64,000 nucleotides of DNA, taken from positions 100,831,022-100,895,021 of the forward strand of contig NC_089492.1 in assembly GCF_036850765.1 (NCBI RefSeq). The letters run 5' to 3'. The position numbers and the translations under genes were made by a program. Numbering within the stretch: the first letter of the stretch is position 1; every line of letters begins with the position of its first letter. The notes beneath the pieces were generated by a model. That model saw only the letters and a program-made list of their open reading frames with translations. It made no database searches and was not told the origin of the DNA. The stretch is from Saccopteryx bilineata. Its lineage: Eukaryota > Chordata > Mammalia > Chiroptera > Emballonuridae. Positions 1-13,579 of this stretch are shown in pieces.

Positions 1-67
1 TGGCCGGGAATTGAACCCGGGACTCTTTCACGCCAGGCCGACGCTCTACCACTGAGCCAACGGGCCA
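1..67 (-). mobile_element. Type A tRNA-SINE, cut by window edge
   Basis: The head region only, in minus orientation: B-box-like GGTTCAATTCCC complement and GCCCTGGCCCGTTGGCTCAG complement ending at 67. The rest lies left of the window. Confidence 0.85.
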
Positions 68-306
68 GGGCAAAACTAGACATTTTATGAAGAGCTGAAA
101 GAACTGCATCAGGACTGAAGAGGGACTATCACCAATGAATTAGCCAGGCTAGTCTGCTGGGTGGCCTACTGCTTAGCTGACAGCTAATGAATGGGCATTT
201 GAGTGAGGGCACTGCCAGCTAGCTGACTGGAAGCATCAGCAAGCCTGCTGAGAGCAATCCAAATTGCTAACTCACAAAACTATTCATTTATAGAAATTTG
301 TTCTTT

Positions 307-647
307 TGGCTTTTTTTTTCTTTTTTTAAGGTGAAAGGAGAGGAGATAGTGAGGCAGACGCCCATATGCACTGACTGGGATCCACCTGGTAACCCCAACT
401 GGGGCTGATGCTTGAGCACTGAGCTATTGTTAGCACCTAAGGCAGTTGTGCTCTGCCTGAGTTATCCTCAGCGCCTGGGGCCACAATGGAACCAATCAAG
501 CCACTGGTTGCAGGAGGGAAAGAGGGAGAAAAGGAAAGAGGGAGGAGAAGCAGATGGTCATTTCTCCTGTGTTCCCTGACCAGGGATTGAACCTGGGTCG
601 TCCATATGCTGGGCCGATGCTCTATCCACTGAGCCAACTGGCCAGGA
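307..647 (-). mobile_element. Type A tRNA-SINE, diverged
   Basis: Minus orientation with T-rich tail complement at 307-328, SINE body and head ending GAGCCAACTGGCCAGGAC near 647. Many substitutions make it an older copy. No clean TSD was seen. Confidence 0.8.
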
Positions 648-811
648 CCTAAGTTTGGCTTTGATAACTGATATAATCAGGAGAGGTAGGTTTCCTTTAC
701 TATCCTTTTTAGGTACAATTAAAATGTGTAAAGGAATTAGCTCTACGGGAAGAGAAATGAAACTGCACAGAAAGGTAGCATCAACTTCTACATTTCACAA
801 AAAGCCTATGA

Positions 812-1226
812 GGCCCTGGCCGGTTGGCTCAGCGGTAGAGAGTCGGCCTAGCGTGCGGAGGACCCGGGTTCGATTCCCGGTCAGGGCACACAGGAGAAGC
901 GCCCATTTGCTTCTCCACCCCTCCGCCGCGCCTTCCTCTCTGTCTCTCTATTCCCCTCCCGCAGCCAAGGCTCCATTGGAGCAAAGATGGCCCGGGCGCT
1001 GGGGATGGCTCTGTGGCCTCTGCCTCAGGCGCTAAAGTGGCTCTGGTCGCAACATGGCGACTCCCAGGATGGGCAGAGCATTGCCCCCTGGTGGGCAGAG
1101 TGTTGCCCCTGGTGGGCGTGCCAGGTGGATCCCGGTTGGGCGCATGCAGGAGTCTGTCTGACTGTCTCTCCCTGTTTCCAGCTTCAGAAAAATGAAAAAA
1201 AACAAAAAAAAAAAACAAAAAAACCC
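812..1226 (+). mobile_element. Type A tRNA-SINE with perfect 16-bp TSD
   Basis: Full-length copy with A-box, B-box (GGTTCGATTCCC), CT-rich middle, GC-rich body and A-rich tail. The repeats CACAAAAAGCCTATGA at 796-811 and 1227-1242 are identical 16-mers. Exact TSDs and a near-consensus body indicate a fairly young insertion. Confidence 0.93.
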
Positions 1227-1312
1227 CACAAAAAGCCTATGAAACAATGAACTTTTAGAGCAAGAAATGTTTCTAATGAAAAGTGTGACACCTAACAGCC
1301 CAAACAGGGTTA

Positions 1313-1630
<318 letters not shown>

Positions 1631-2349
1631 TTATTGAAAAGATCTCACAGGTGGTCAGTACGTGTGTTAATTTAAAATGCAGATAGAAAATAAAAACTTA
1701 GTAAATTCTACTTGTAAACTAAACTGCTATTATTTTTCTCATTTCCCGCAAAAACATTCAAAATAATTTTTCTCTAACATTTTATTATGAACATTTTCCA
1801 AACATGCAGCAAAGTTGAAAGACATGTAAAGTAAGTACCCATATACCCATCACTGAGATCCAAACATTATAAACATTTTGCTGTGTATTTTTTATCACAT
1901 ATCTATGCACTGCCAATCCATCTTTTTAATGCATTTCAAGGTAAAGTACAGATATCATCTCTTAATCACATTAATAGATTATAGATCTTTTTGCTAAGAG
2001 GAGGAAATAAGCTTCCAACAGGAGGTATGTATATAATTATAGGTCAGAAAAGAGACAATTTACTTTGTTTTCCCTCTGTATACATGTTGGATTTCCTTTT
2101 TCCCTTTTCATGAATTTTTACAACAAAACAGAATAATAGGAAGAAAAATCCTTACAATCACACTAACCTAACACATTAAAAAGATTAACCCAATTATTGT
2201 AATTTTTGTTTTTTCCTCCTAAGGATTATTTGTACTTCATGCATGTCTTTAAATAGATGTAATTAAAATATAGATGAAATTTTGGATTCTCTATTTTTTA
2301 TATCACATAATAGCAATATCCCCCCACATTATAGTCTTTATGATCATTT

Positions 2350-4115
2350 TATTTTTAAAATTCTTATTAATTTTAACTTATTGTGTTAACATGGATTCAA
2401 GTGTCCCACTCAATATAACACCCTCATCCCCCACCCCCATGACCTCCATTACAGCCCGTTTGTCCCCCTCCCCCCTGGGATTTGCTGTCCTGTTACCTGT
2501 ACCTATGTTATGTATATATATTTCACTAATCCCTTCACCTTCTCTGCTCCCGTACCCTCCTCCCCCTTCCCTCTGCCAGCTGTTCCTCTGCTCCCTGTGA
2601 CCCTGCCTCTGCCTCTATTTCATTCCTCAGTTCACTTTGTTCATTAGATTCCACATATAAGTGAGATCATATGATTTTTTTTTTCTCTGCCTGGCTTATT
2701 TCACTTGGTATAATAACCTCCAGGTCCATCCATGCCATCACAAAAGGTAAGCTTTCCTTCTTTTTCACAGCTGTGTAACATTCCATTGTGTATATGTACC
2801 ATTGCTTTTTAATCCACTCATCCACTGATGGACACTTGGGCTGTTTCCAGATCTTGGCTATTGTAAACAATGCTGCAATAAACATGGGGGTGCATATCTT
2901 CTTTTGAATCAGTGATTTGGTATTCTTAGGATATATTCTCAAAAGTGGGACTGCTGGGTCAAAAGGCAGTTCCATTTTTAATTTTTTGAGGAATCTCCAT
3001 ACTGTTTTCCACAGTGGCTGCACAAGTTTGCATTCCTACCAGCAGTGCAGGAGGGTCCCCTTTTCTCCACTTCTTCACCAGCACTTACTGTGTGTTGTTT
3101 TGTTAATAAGTGCCACTCTGACAGGTGTGAGGTGGGATCCCATTGTGGTTTTAATTTGCATTTCTCTGATGATTAGTGACCTTGAACATTTTGTCATATG
3201 CTTATTGGTCATCTGTATGCCCTCTTTGGAGAAGTATCTATTCAGTTCCTTTGCCCATTTTTTAATAGAATTGTTTACCTTCCTCATGTTGAGTTTTAGA
3301 AGTTCTCTATAAATTTTGGTTATTAACCCCTTATTAGATGATTTGGCGAATATGTTTTCCCATTGTGTGGGTTGTCTTTTTTATTTTGTTAATGGTGTCT
3401 TTTGCTGTGCAAAAGCTTTTTAGTTTGATATAGTTCTATTTGTTTATTTTGTCCTTTATTTCACTTGCCCGTGGAGATAAATCGGCAAAAATACTGCTGT
3501 GAGAGATATCGGAGAGTCTACTGCTTGTGTTTTTTTCCAAGATGTTTATGGTTTTGTGACTTACAATTAAGTCTTTTTTTAAAAAAATTATTTATTTATT
3601 TATTCATTTTAGAAAGGGGGGGGAGAGAGGAGAGAGAGAAAGGGAGAGGAGCAGGAAGCATCAACTCCCATATGTGCCTTGACCAGGCAAGCCCGGGGTT
3701 TTGAACCGGCGACCTCAGCATTTCCAGGTCGATGCTTTATCCGCTGCGCCACCACAGGTCAGGCCAATTAAGTCTTTTATCCATTTTGAGTTTATTTTTG
3801 TGAATGGTGTAAATTGGTGGTCTAGTTTCATTTTTTTTTCATGTACCTGTCCAATTTTCCCAACACCATTTATTAGAGACTGTCTTTCCTCCATTGTATG
3901 CTCTTACCTCCTTTGTCAAATATCAACTGACCATAAAGGCGTGGGTTTATTTCTGGGTTCTCTGTTCTGTTCCATTGATCTGTATGCCTGTTCTTATGCC
4001 AGTACCAAGCTGTTTTGATTATAATGGACTTGTAGTATAACTTGATATCAGGAAGTGTGATATCTCCCACTTTATTCTTCATTTCAAGATTGCTGAGGCT
4101 ATTCGATAATTATTT
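2350..4115 (-). mobile_element. L1 LINE 3' part (ORF2 C-terminus and 3' UTR)
   Basis: Minus strand. The frame at 2667-3023 translates to the typical L1 ORF2p C-terminus, with [19 protein letters not shown] and WYIYTMECYTAVKKKESLPF-type motifs. The 3' UTR lies toward 2350 and more ORF2 sequence continues to about 4115, where a hAT follows. It is split by a type C SINE at 3578-3765. Frames are broken, so this is a dead 5'-truncated copy. Confidence 0.92.
3578..3765 (-). mobile_element. Type C short tRNA-SINE nested in L1
   Basis: Minus orientation, ending in complement of GCCTGACCTGTGGTGGCGCA. The 13-bp TSD AATTAAGTCTTTT flanks it at 3565-3577 and 3766-3778, and the L1 sequence resumes exactly after it. 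Confidence 0.92.
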
Positions 4116-4146
4116 TTATGGCTACCTAATATCTATCAAGTTAAAG

Positions 4147-4473
4147 CAGAGGTCCCCAAACTACGGCCCACGGGCTGCATGCGGCCCCCTGAGGCCATTT
4201 ATCTGGCCCCCACTGCACTTCTGGAAGGGGCACCTCTTTCATTGGTGGTCAGTGAGAGGAGCATAGTTCCCATTGAAATACTGGTCAGTTTGCTGATTTA
4301 AATTTACTTGTTCATTTTAAATATTGTATTTGTTCCCGTTTTGTTTTTTTAATTTAAAATAAAATATGTGCAGTGTGCATAGGGATTTGTTCATAGTTTG
4401 TTTATAGTCTGGCCCTCCAGCGGTCTGAGGGACAGTGAACTGGCCCCCTGTGCAAAAAGTTTGGGGACCCCTG
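4147..4473 (-). mobile_element. Short hAT element (family 1), near full length
   Basis: Starts CAGAGGTCCCCAAACTACGG and ends TTTGGGGACCCCTG, so the termini are inverted (CAG.GGTCCCCAAA). The 8-bp TSDs are AGTTAAAG (4139-4146) and GGTTAAAG (4474-4481), one base apart. An 8-bp TSD and CAG ends are hAT hallmarks. It has no transposase, so it is non-autonomous. The same family is at 8198 and 61962. Confidence 0.9.
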
Positions 4474-4517
4474 GGTTAAAGGATCATAATTCTTTTTCTT
4501 TTACTTATTGATTTTTT

Positions 4518-4882
4518 TTTTTTGCATTTTTTCCGAAGCTGGAAATAGGGAGGCAGTCAGACAGACTCCTGCATGCTCCCGACTGGGATCCACCTGGCAC
4601 GCCCACCAGAGGGCGATGCTCTGCCCATCTGGGGCGTCGCTCTGTTGCATCCAGAGCCATCCTAGCACCTGAGGCAGAGGCCACAGAGCCATCCTCAGCG
4701 CCTGGGCCATCTTTGCTCCAATGGAGCCTCAGCTGCAGGAGGGGAAGAGAGAGACAGAGAGGAAGGAGAGGGGGAGGGGTGGAGCAGATGGGCGCTTCTC
4801 CTGTGTGCCCTGGCCGGGAATCAAACCTGGGACTCCTGCACGCCAGGCTGACGGTCTACCACTGAGCCAACTGGCCAGGGCC
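4518..4882 (-). mobile_element. Type A tRNA-SINE with 16-bp TSD
   Basis: Minus orientation, with T tail, body and head. TACTTATTGATTTTTT is present at 4502-4517 and 4883-4898. Confidence 0.92.
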
Positions 4883-5322
4883 TACTTATTGATTTTTTAG
4901 AGAGAGACGGAGAGAGAGGAGAGAGTGAGAAGCATCAATTCGTAGTTGCTTCTCTTTGATTGTTCACTGATTGCTTTTTAACATGCTCTGACAGGGTGAG
5001 ATGGGGTGAGCCAGGGTTTCTCCTTATTTTTTAGCATGCTATTTTTAAAAAAACTTTATTTAGAAAATTAAATTTAGTCGGGTGACAGTGATCAGTACAT
5101 AGGTTTCAGGGTCAACGTTCTAGCCACTGAGCCATCACCGGTCAGGCTCAAGTATCACAGTTCTTAAAAATTTAGATTTTTCTGTTTCATTGTAATAAAA
5201 GATATAGAAGGCAATATATTCATGGAAACAGTTTCCTTTCTCTGACCTTTATAATTATTCCTTAGGATAAATTCTTAGGAATGGAAATACTAACTTAACG
5301 ATTAGAGTATTTTTATGATTCT

Positions 5323-5653
5323 TTTTTTTTTTTTTTTTTTACAGAGACAGAAAGAGAGTCAGAGAGAGGGACAGATAGGGACAGACAGATAGGAACAGGA
5401 ACGGAGAGAGATGAGAAGCGTCAATCATTAGTTTTTCGTTGTGACACCTTAGTTGTTCATTGATTGCTTTGTCATATGTGCCTTGACTGTGGGGCTACAG
5501 CAGACTGAGTAACCCCTTGCTTGAGCCAGCAACCTTGGGTCCAAGCAAACCAGATGAGCCCGCGCTCAAGCTGGCGACCTCGGGGTCTTGAACCTGGGTC
5601 CTCTGCATCCTAGTCTGATGCTCTATCCACTGCGCCACCGCCTGGTCAGGCTA
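5323..5653 (-). mobile_element. Type B tRNA-SINE
   Basis: Minus orientation beginning with a T18 run and GAGACAG-type CT-complement, ending CACCGCCTGGTCAGGC. Flanking TTTATGATTCTT occurs on both sides as the TSD. Confidence 0.88.
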
Positions 5654-6029
5654 TGTTTATGATTCTTGCTGAAATAAGTAATACCTTCAGAGCATTATAC
5701 TAACTCACACTGACACAATGAATGGCTTTACATGTTATTTATATGCTTCCTTATTAGAAAAGTAATTCAGATTAAAAGTAATGAGAAATATCAAAAAAGT
5801 GTATTATCATACATATACTTAAGATTCTTAGAAAGTACTGTGCTGTAGATCAGGGTTCTGCATGCCAAACGAGTCTTAAACATATTTAATTATGGTTTAT
5901 TCTCTATAGGAAAGAAAAAAGCATGCTAAAAGCCAACTTTTCAAGAATCTTAAATGGATATATAACTCGCTTACTCTTAGTAACAACATATGGCAAGCAA
6001 GTACCTCATTCAGGGGCCAGTTTTGAATT

Positions 6030-6189
6030 TTTTTTTTTAAACTTATTTACTTTAGAGAGAGGAAGGGAGAGAGAGAGACAGACAGATGGGAACATCAATC
6101 TGTTCCTGTATGTGCCCTGACTGGGAATTGAACTAGCAACCTTTGAATATTGGGACAACACTCTAAGCAACCAAGCTACCTGGCCAGGG
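6030..6189 (-). mobile_element. Type D tRNA-SINE
   Basis: Minus orientation with GAGAGA-rich segment, ATGTGCCCTGACTGGGA and the head complement ending TACCTGGCCAGGGC. The TSD is degraded. Confidence 0.8.
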
Positions 6190-7291
6190 CTGTTTTGTTT
6201 TTCAATTTCAAGCTTTGTTCACAGGATGGAAAATGATTCATGATCACATATGATTGATATAAAAAATAAAGTATTAGCTTGACCTATCATTTCCAAAAGA
6301 TATCCTTGACCAGTGACACATAAAACAGTGGATCATATGAATAAATTAGTTTTGGTAATTTTTCATTAAAACAATCATCATCCTAATAAAAGCAATGACT
6401 GTATTACCAGACTAAGAATATTAGTTCTATGGACTGGAATAATATCATTTTTACAGACCTCAAATTATTAATATTAACTGGGGTTGTACAAGATATTCCT
6501 TAATGTTCTTGATAGCTCTGAGATTTTATGAAATGAAGGGTTAATTTTCTCATTTTGGGTATTGACTTTACTGCCATAGATTTAGTGTTAAATCCCATTT
6601 TTTTCTTGCAAAATTAGTTCAGCTAGTGTCCAAACTATATTGTTAAATGATGTATGAGGTAACAGGATTGTTGTGTTAAAAAGAATTGTTTCTCATAAAT
6701 CATTTGGAAAAGTATATCTGGGTAAGAGTTAAGGGAGTTTGCCAGACAAATTTACTATCATTTCCTTCCAAGCTTAAATAGTAATATAAGGCAGGAGTCC
6801 TAGAGATTACAAGGAAGTAAAGAGAATCAGGTTTAGGAGGAATTACCAAAGTACTGGGGAAAGTAAAATTTAAAGACCAATGGCTATCATGGCTCAAAGC
6901 AAAGCAATTTAAAATTCAGATAATCTATATAAAACTAGTAGTGAATTCTGTATAATTGACACCATGGTATCTAGTTATGACTTACAAGAGATTTATAATT
7001 GCTGTATGACAATCTTATTAAATGTTTAATCAACAACTCCTCTTAGGTGTCACAGTTCAAAGAGAATGTAACTCATCATTTGCAGTCTAATGATGTATTT
7101 GTGCTTACTCTGGAGTCTGAATATAACTAGACTCCAATTTTGAATCTAAATTTATAAAAAACAATTATTATGCTCATCTTAACCTTATTATAGCCGATTC
7201 CAGCCAAAATTAACATTTTAAATCAATCAAGAACAGCACTTTGATTACTCGAGAAACACTTTGAAGAAAAAGATTTAATTGTATTGTTCTA

Positions 7292-7450
<159 letters not shown>

Positions 7451-8049
7451 TTATACACAGTCACCTATTTACAGGTAAAAATAAAAAAAGTGCATTCTAA
7501 GTGCCAAAGAAAGATGTGTAAGTTTGACCCTGGAAATCTAAATCTAACATAGGTTTGACTGTACATAACCTGTTACACATAAGCCTGAGAGTTCTCCAGA
7601 GGAAAAAAACAATTCACCACATCAATTCTAAGTTTTCAAGTAGTTATCAGTCTCATAGTACTCAAGTTTTAAGTAGGAGCTGAATGTTCAATATTTAGGA
7701 AAGCCTTTGGTAAAGTTACGTTTATTTTCAGGAGAAGAATTATGTTTAAATCTACAACTTTTAAGTCTGAAGAAATATTAGATCATTTTCTCTCATCCCT
7801 AAATGTTTTCTGTCTGTCTTAAAGCCACAGGATATCTCAAAGTATCAAATATACTTTAATGCAGGTGTTTTCTTGACCTTACCAGAAGCTGTCCATGGAC
7901 GTTTTCACATCATGACTGCCACCTGGCTGACAGTTACTGCAAAGCATTATTGTATAGTATGCATCCTGGTTTTAAGAAGTTAAAATGTACAAAATTTATC
8001 TTAGGATCAATTGATAGGGTATAATTTCAATTTATTGCAAAAGCCTATT

Positions 8050-8346
8050 TAAAGAATTTATATTTATTGATTTGAGAGAGAGAGAGAGAAACATCAATTT
8101 GTTCCACTTATTTATGCATTCATTAGTTAATTCCTGTATGTGCCCTGACCAGGGATCAAACCCCAAACCTTGATGTATCGGGATGATACTCTAACCGGGG
8201 GTCCCCAAACTTTTACACAGGGGGCCAGTTCACTGTCCCTCAGACCGCTGGAGGGCCGGATAAATGGCCTAAGGAGGCCGCATGAGGCCCGTGGGCCATA
8301 GTTTGGGGACACCTGCTAACCAACTGAGCTACCCAGCCAGGGGTAC
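8050..8346 (-). mobile_element. Type D tRNA-SINE split by a hAT remnant
   Basis: The SINE head complement breaks at ACTCTAAC (~8197) and resumes at CTAACCAACTGAGCTACC (~8315). TGCAAAAGC at 8036-8044 and 8347-8355 is the likely TSD. Confidence 0.82.
8198..8314 (+). mobile_element. Internally deleted hAT element (family 1)
   Basis: Both family 1 ends are present (GGGGGTCCCCAAACTTTTAC and TTTGGGGACACCTG), but the ~210-bp middle is missing relative to 61962-62294. It lies inside a SINE. Confidence 0.82.
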
Positions 8347-8651
8347 TGCAAAAGCATTTAGTTATTAAACAATAGGAAAATTTATGTCAGAAATGAAAAA
8401 GGGGAAAAGTATGAACATATGTATCACTCAATGATCAATGATAGGATTTAAAGTTGGTTCTATTAGTAAAAATATAACAATTTCTACTGATGAATAAGTT
8501 AGTTCAACATGTTTAGAAATTTCTTTTGGTGGTGACCTTGGGCCATTTGCTATTGGATATATAATTAAAGAAGGGCAAGTCTCCTGAAGAAGAGGCATAC
8601 AGCAAGGTGCGGAGTCCACGGGGGTAAACTGATCAGGCACTCATCTTTTCA

Positions 8652-9596
<945 letters not shown>

Positions 9597-9924
9597 TTAT
9601 TTAGCACAATAATAAATAATTTAATGATTTAAACATTATTTAATTTAATTAACTTTAATGATCTGACTAGTCAAGACAAAGAAATTAGATCTTTCAGAAA
9701 AGTAAGCCTGCTGAAGTTTATGAATAAACACATTAAAATATAAACAGATCATTTTTTACAACATAATGGTTAAGAAATAGTTTTCATAGGTTCACAATCA
9801 CTGAAGAAATTTCTTTACAAAAGTGAAAGAGGCAACAGAGAGAAGACATAGTGAAATCTGTCAGTTTTCATGACTTACAAAGCAGTTTAGCTATACTCTG
9901 GGAACACCTGACATCCCTATAGTT

Positions 9925-10020
9925 CAGCGGTTCTCAACCTGTGGGTCGCGACCCTGGCGGGGGTCGAACGACCAAAACACAAGGGTCGCCTAAAGCCATC
10001 GGAAAATACATATTTTATTT
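9925..10020 (+). mobile_element. hAT terminus (family 2)
   Basis: Begins CAGCGGTTCTCAACCTGTGG and carries GGGTCGCGACCC, then GGTCGCCTAAAGCCATCGG, matching one end of the element at 30548-30759. The opposite end was not found. The AT-rich tandem-like DNA to about 10110 may be decayed interior. Confidence 0.75.
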
Positions 10021-10393
10021 AAAAATGTACTGTATATTTTATTTAAAAATATATACATATTTTATTTAAAAATGTATTGTATACATATTTTACTTAAAAA
10101 TGTATTGTATAATAACTGTGGCTCAGACTGGGCTGAAGACCCAGTCAATAACTTTCTTAGATTTCTTCCTCTAAAATACGCTGTCACCAACCTGTTCACG
10201 GTCTTGATTCGATTTTATACAAAGCATCTTATTCTCTGTGGGGTGACAGAGACATAGACCATTTGAAATTGAGAGAATGAATAGTGCTCCTAATATCTAC
10301 ATATTAAATATAGCTGATTGATATGACTTCAGGTAGCTTATGACACATTTATTACCTGCTAGGTAGTGGCATAATATGGAATTTGTTATTCTT

Positions 10394-10567
10394 TTTTTAA
10401 TATTTTATTTATTTATTTTTAGAGGGAGGAGGAAATATAGAGAGAGAAGCAGGAAGCATCAACTCAAGTAGTTGCTTCTTATATGTGCCTTGACCAGGCA
10501 AGCCCAGGGTTTCGAACTGGCGACCTCAGTGTTTCAGGTCGATGCTTTATCCACCAAAGGTCAGGCT
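10394..10567 (-). mobile_element. Type C tRNA-SINE with 16-bp TSD
   Basis: Minus orientation. GGAATTTGTTATTCTT is exact at 10378-10393 and 10568-10583. The head complement has lost several bases (CCACCAAAGGTCAGGCT). Confidence 0.9.
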
Positions 10568-10874
10568 GGAATTTGTTATTCTTAACCTATAGCTATTTCC
10601 ATTCTACATGTCTGTGATTTTCATTTATAAGCTGTGGTTCTGTTTTCTAATCTTATTAAAAAATTTTCAACAGGCATGTTTAATTTGTTTCAACTGAATA
10701 TTTGTGATTGTGGTAACTATAAAGTAATTAAAACAAATATTAAGGCTTTTATGATATACTAATAAAAATGAGTTTCTTTTTATTTTTTTAGACTTGAAGC
10801 CATCTGTGAATATACTGGTATGTTTACATCTGTGCAAGTGTTTGTGGTATGAATTTCTTTTTAAAAAAGTGTAG

Positions 10875-11047
10875 GTCCTGGCCAAGTAGCTCAGTTGGTT
10901 TGAGCGTTGTCCCAATATGACAAGGTTGTAGGTTCCATCCCTGGTCAGGGCACATACAAGAATCAACCAATAAATGCATGAATGAGTGGCACAACACACT
11001 GATGTTTCTCTTTCTCTCCCTTTCTCGCTGAATAAATACAATTTTTG
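10875..11047 (+). mobile_element. Type D tRNA-SINE
   Basis: Head CCTGGCCAAGTAGCTCAGTT, then CAATATGACAAGG, GTCAGGGCACATACAAG and a CT-rich end. AAGTGTAG flanks both sides (10867-10874, 11048-11055). Confidence 0.85.
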
Positions 11048-11373
11048 AAGTGTAGATAGCACAAATACTTTTCAAATTGTAAAGAAACATGACTTAGTTT
11101 CATTTGAACTTACTCTTGGAGTTATTTTTAAAAATTCAGAACAGAACTGGTTGTTTCCAAAAATCAGAATTAACAAAATATGCTTGGAAATTCATCTTGG
11201 TTTTGATCTTTATAATTTAAGGATCACACTATGTGTTATTTACATTAAGGCATATTTTAAGGGCCAAAAGCTGTCTAATTTTGATGTGGCACTTATATCT
11301 ATAAATCACAAGTTCGTTCATTTACACCTGGACTGGTAATATCAGATTTAACAAAAATTCATAAATATCCTAC

Positions 11374-11496
11374 CTCTGCATTGATGATTTCGTATTCTTC
11401 TTGTGGTTGTGTTTCTAATTTTGTTCTCACTTTTTCAAATGCATCCATTTTCTCTGAAGGGAATTTTTCGTTTTCTTGTTTAATAGGCAAAGAATC
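11374..11496 (-). CDS. PREPL: PREPL coding exon 2 (residues 74-114, contains short-isoform Met)
   Basis: A 123-bp exon, phase 0 at both ends (41 codons, starting [10 protein letters not shown] and ending EIINAE), with acceptor AG at 11498-11497 and donor GTAGGA after 11374. It links the basic N-terminal leader to the seven-bladed beta-propeller. Codon 17 of the exon (11448-11446) is the Met of [10 protein letters not shown]. Its context has A at -3 and G at +4, a strong Kozak site. In human this Met begins the 638-residue short, cytosolic PREPL isoform, and here it is residue 90, leaving the same leader length. All 41 codons are open, which supports conservation. Confidence 0.95.
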
Positions 11497-12776
11497 CTGG
11501 AAAAGTTTTATTGGCATGATCATATTTCAAACTAGGGGAAAATAATCTTTGCTTTTAAAAGGTAATTATTCTATCTTTCTCATGCAGGTACTACAACTTT
11601 AGGTTTATACCTATAAAATAGTATGCATTTCACAGATCCTAAATGTGTTTTCTCAAGCTCAAGAAGTAATCTCTTTTTCATTTACAAAATGTAAACAAAG
11701 AAAATGAGGTGGATACTTAAGATGCAGAATTACCAAGAAGCACTGGAGAATGCTAAATATATATATACTATGAAAAAGGTTTACAGAAAATTAAGCACCA
11801 AAGGAAATCTTATGAACATTTACATATTAACTATCCAGAAAGAGTTACAAAAAATAGTCTACCAAGTTTTATAAAGCACTAAAATACCTCCTAAAAAGGA
11901 GGGAAATGTCAATGAGAGAAGACAACATCATTTTCATTAACAAATGTTCACTCTTTATACACAGCAAGAGTTATAATAAGAAATTTGTTCTACTTTTTAT
12001 CTTCATTAGCCACAATTTTCTTCTCTCGAGGGATAAGGAGTCCCCCAAATAGGACTATTTATCAGATTAAAAGATGTATAAATGCTTTATAAAACAAAGC
12101 TTCTCTTTGAGGTTAAGGAAAAAATAATATGTTCACCATATAAAAGGAGAAACAAAGAAAAATAATGGAAAATTAATGAATATGAATAGAGATCATGTGC
12201 CCATCTTATTGGGACTACTGCATAAGCTAAGAGCTTTAGTTGACATCTGTTTAGCATATAAATACCTTATAAATGATTAAAATTTATACAAAATAAAACT
12301 TTAGTTGTCAGATAAAAAAAGAAAAGGGTTCGGTAATTCAACACTCCACAGGTTTGCCTTTTTAAGCAAAATATTCTAGACAAGATTTTCAATTTCGACT
12401 TTCTGCCAAAGACGACAACTGTACAGTGACTTGTGCCAGAGGGGCATTAAGCCTTTGGTAAGGACCTCCAACAGCTGGTAAATATTTACCGCACAAGTGT
12501 GTCCATGGTACTTTACCAACACTGTAGAGAATGTAGGCTAAAAATAAAGTTTATATCACAAAGCGTTTACAATCTAAAATTAAACACATAACTAAAATCA
12601 AATGTAAAAACAATCATTTCCACAAAGTTTTTCCTTTAGAATTCTTGAGATGCATTATGATTTGGATTAGATTCAAATTAGCAACAATGGTTGTTATGGT
12701 AGTCTAAATTTACTTCAATCATATAATTAAAATGAAAAATTACTTCAAATCCAAATTCTGGCAGCTCATGTTTTTA

Positions 12777-12840
12777 TTTTTCTTTCTTTCTCTTTCCTTC
12801 CTTCCCTCCTTCCCTCCTTCCTTTCTTCCTTCCTTTTTTA
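12777..12840. repeat. CCTT/CTTT microsatellite
   Basis: Imperfect tetranucleotide pyrimidine tract of TTTC, TTCC and CCCT units. Confidence 0.9.
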
Positions 12841-13401
12841 GCATTGCTACAAAGCTTAGAATTGATATTTAAAGTGGTGAGGCAAAATATCTGTACCAAT
12901 AATTTCGCCTAAAATACAAATCAGGAAATCGCTGTAACTCCATCCTGAAACTGTAACTTAGCAGCAGGATCTGCTTTTTCATTTCCAGATAAATGCTTCT
13001 CTCTCCTATAATTCTCACTAGAACTTTTGAAGTATTCAGGAATAACTGCGAAGAATACTTGTTTCTTCTCCCTTGTGGCTCCCAGCACATTTTCAGAGAG
13101 CCCAGCTCTGCCACTTTTAAATACCCGTTCTTACTGAGAGCCACGACCAACGCAGGGCTACGGGCAACAGAGTTTGGCCTAATACTTGCTCTTACTGAAA
13201 CTTATTTTACATTCTTTTTTTTTCTATGTCAAAATCCAAAAAAACTCAGTTTATCTGAATGAAAACAACCCTGAAAGCAACAAGATTTTTAACTGCCTAA
13301 CAAAGGGAAAGTAGCTTTCAAAAGCCCAGTACGTAATTCCTAAAAAGTAATTACACCCGGGGATTTTATATAATATTCATAAAGCACTCCAACTTGTTTT
13401 T

Positions 13402-13579
13402 TATATTTATTTTAGAGAGGAGAGGGAGAGAGAGAGAGAGGAGAGACAGAGAGAAGGGGGGAGGAGCTGGAAGCATCAACTCCCATATGTGCCTTGACCA
13501 GGCGAGCCCAGGGTTTCGAACGGGCGACCTCAGCATTTCCAGGTCGATGCTTTATCCACTGTGACACCACAGGTCAGGC
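13402..13579 (-). mobile_element. Type C tRNA-SINE
   Basis: Minus orientation with GA-rich segment, CATATGTGCCTTGACCAGGC and head complement CACCACAGGTCAGG. CTCCAACTTGTTTTT and CTCCAAGTTGTTTTT flank it as the TSD. Confidence 0.9.
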
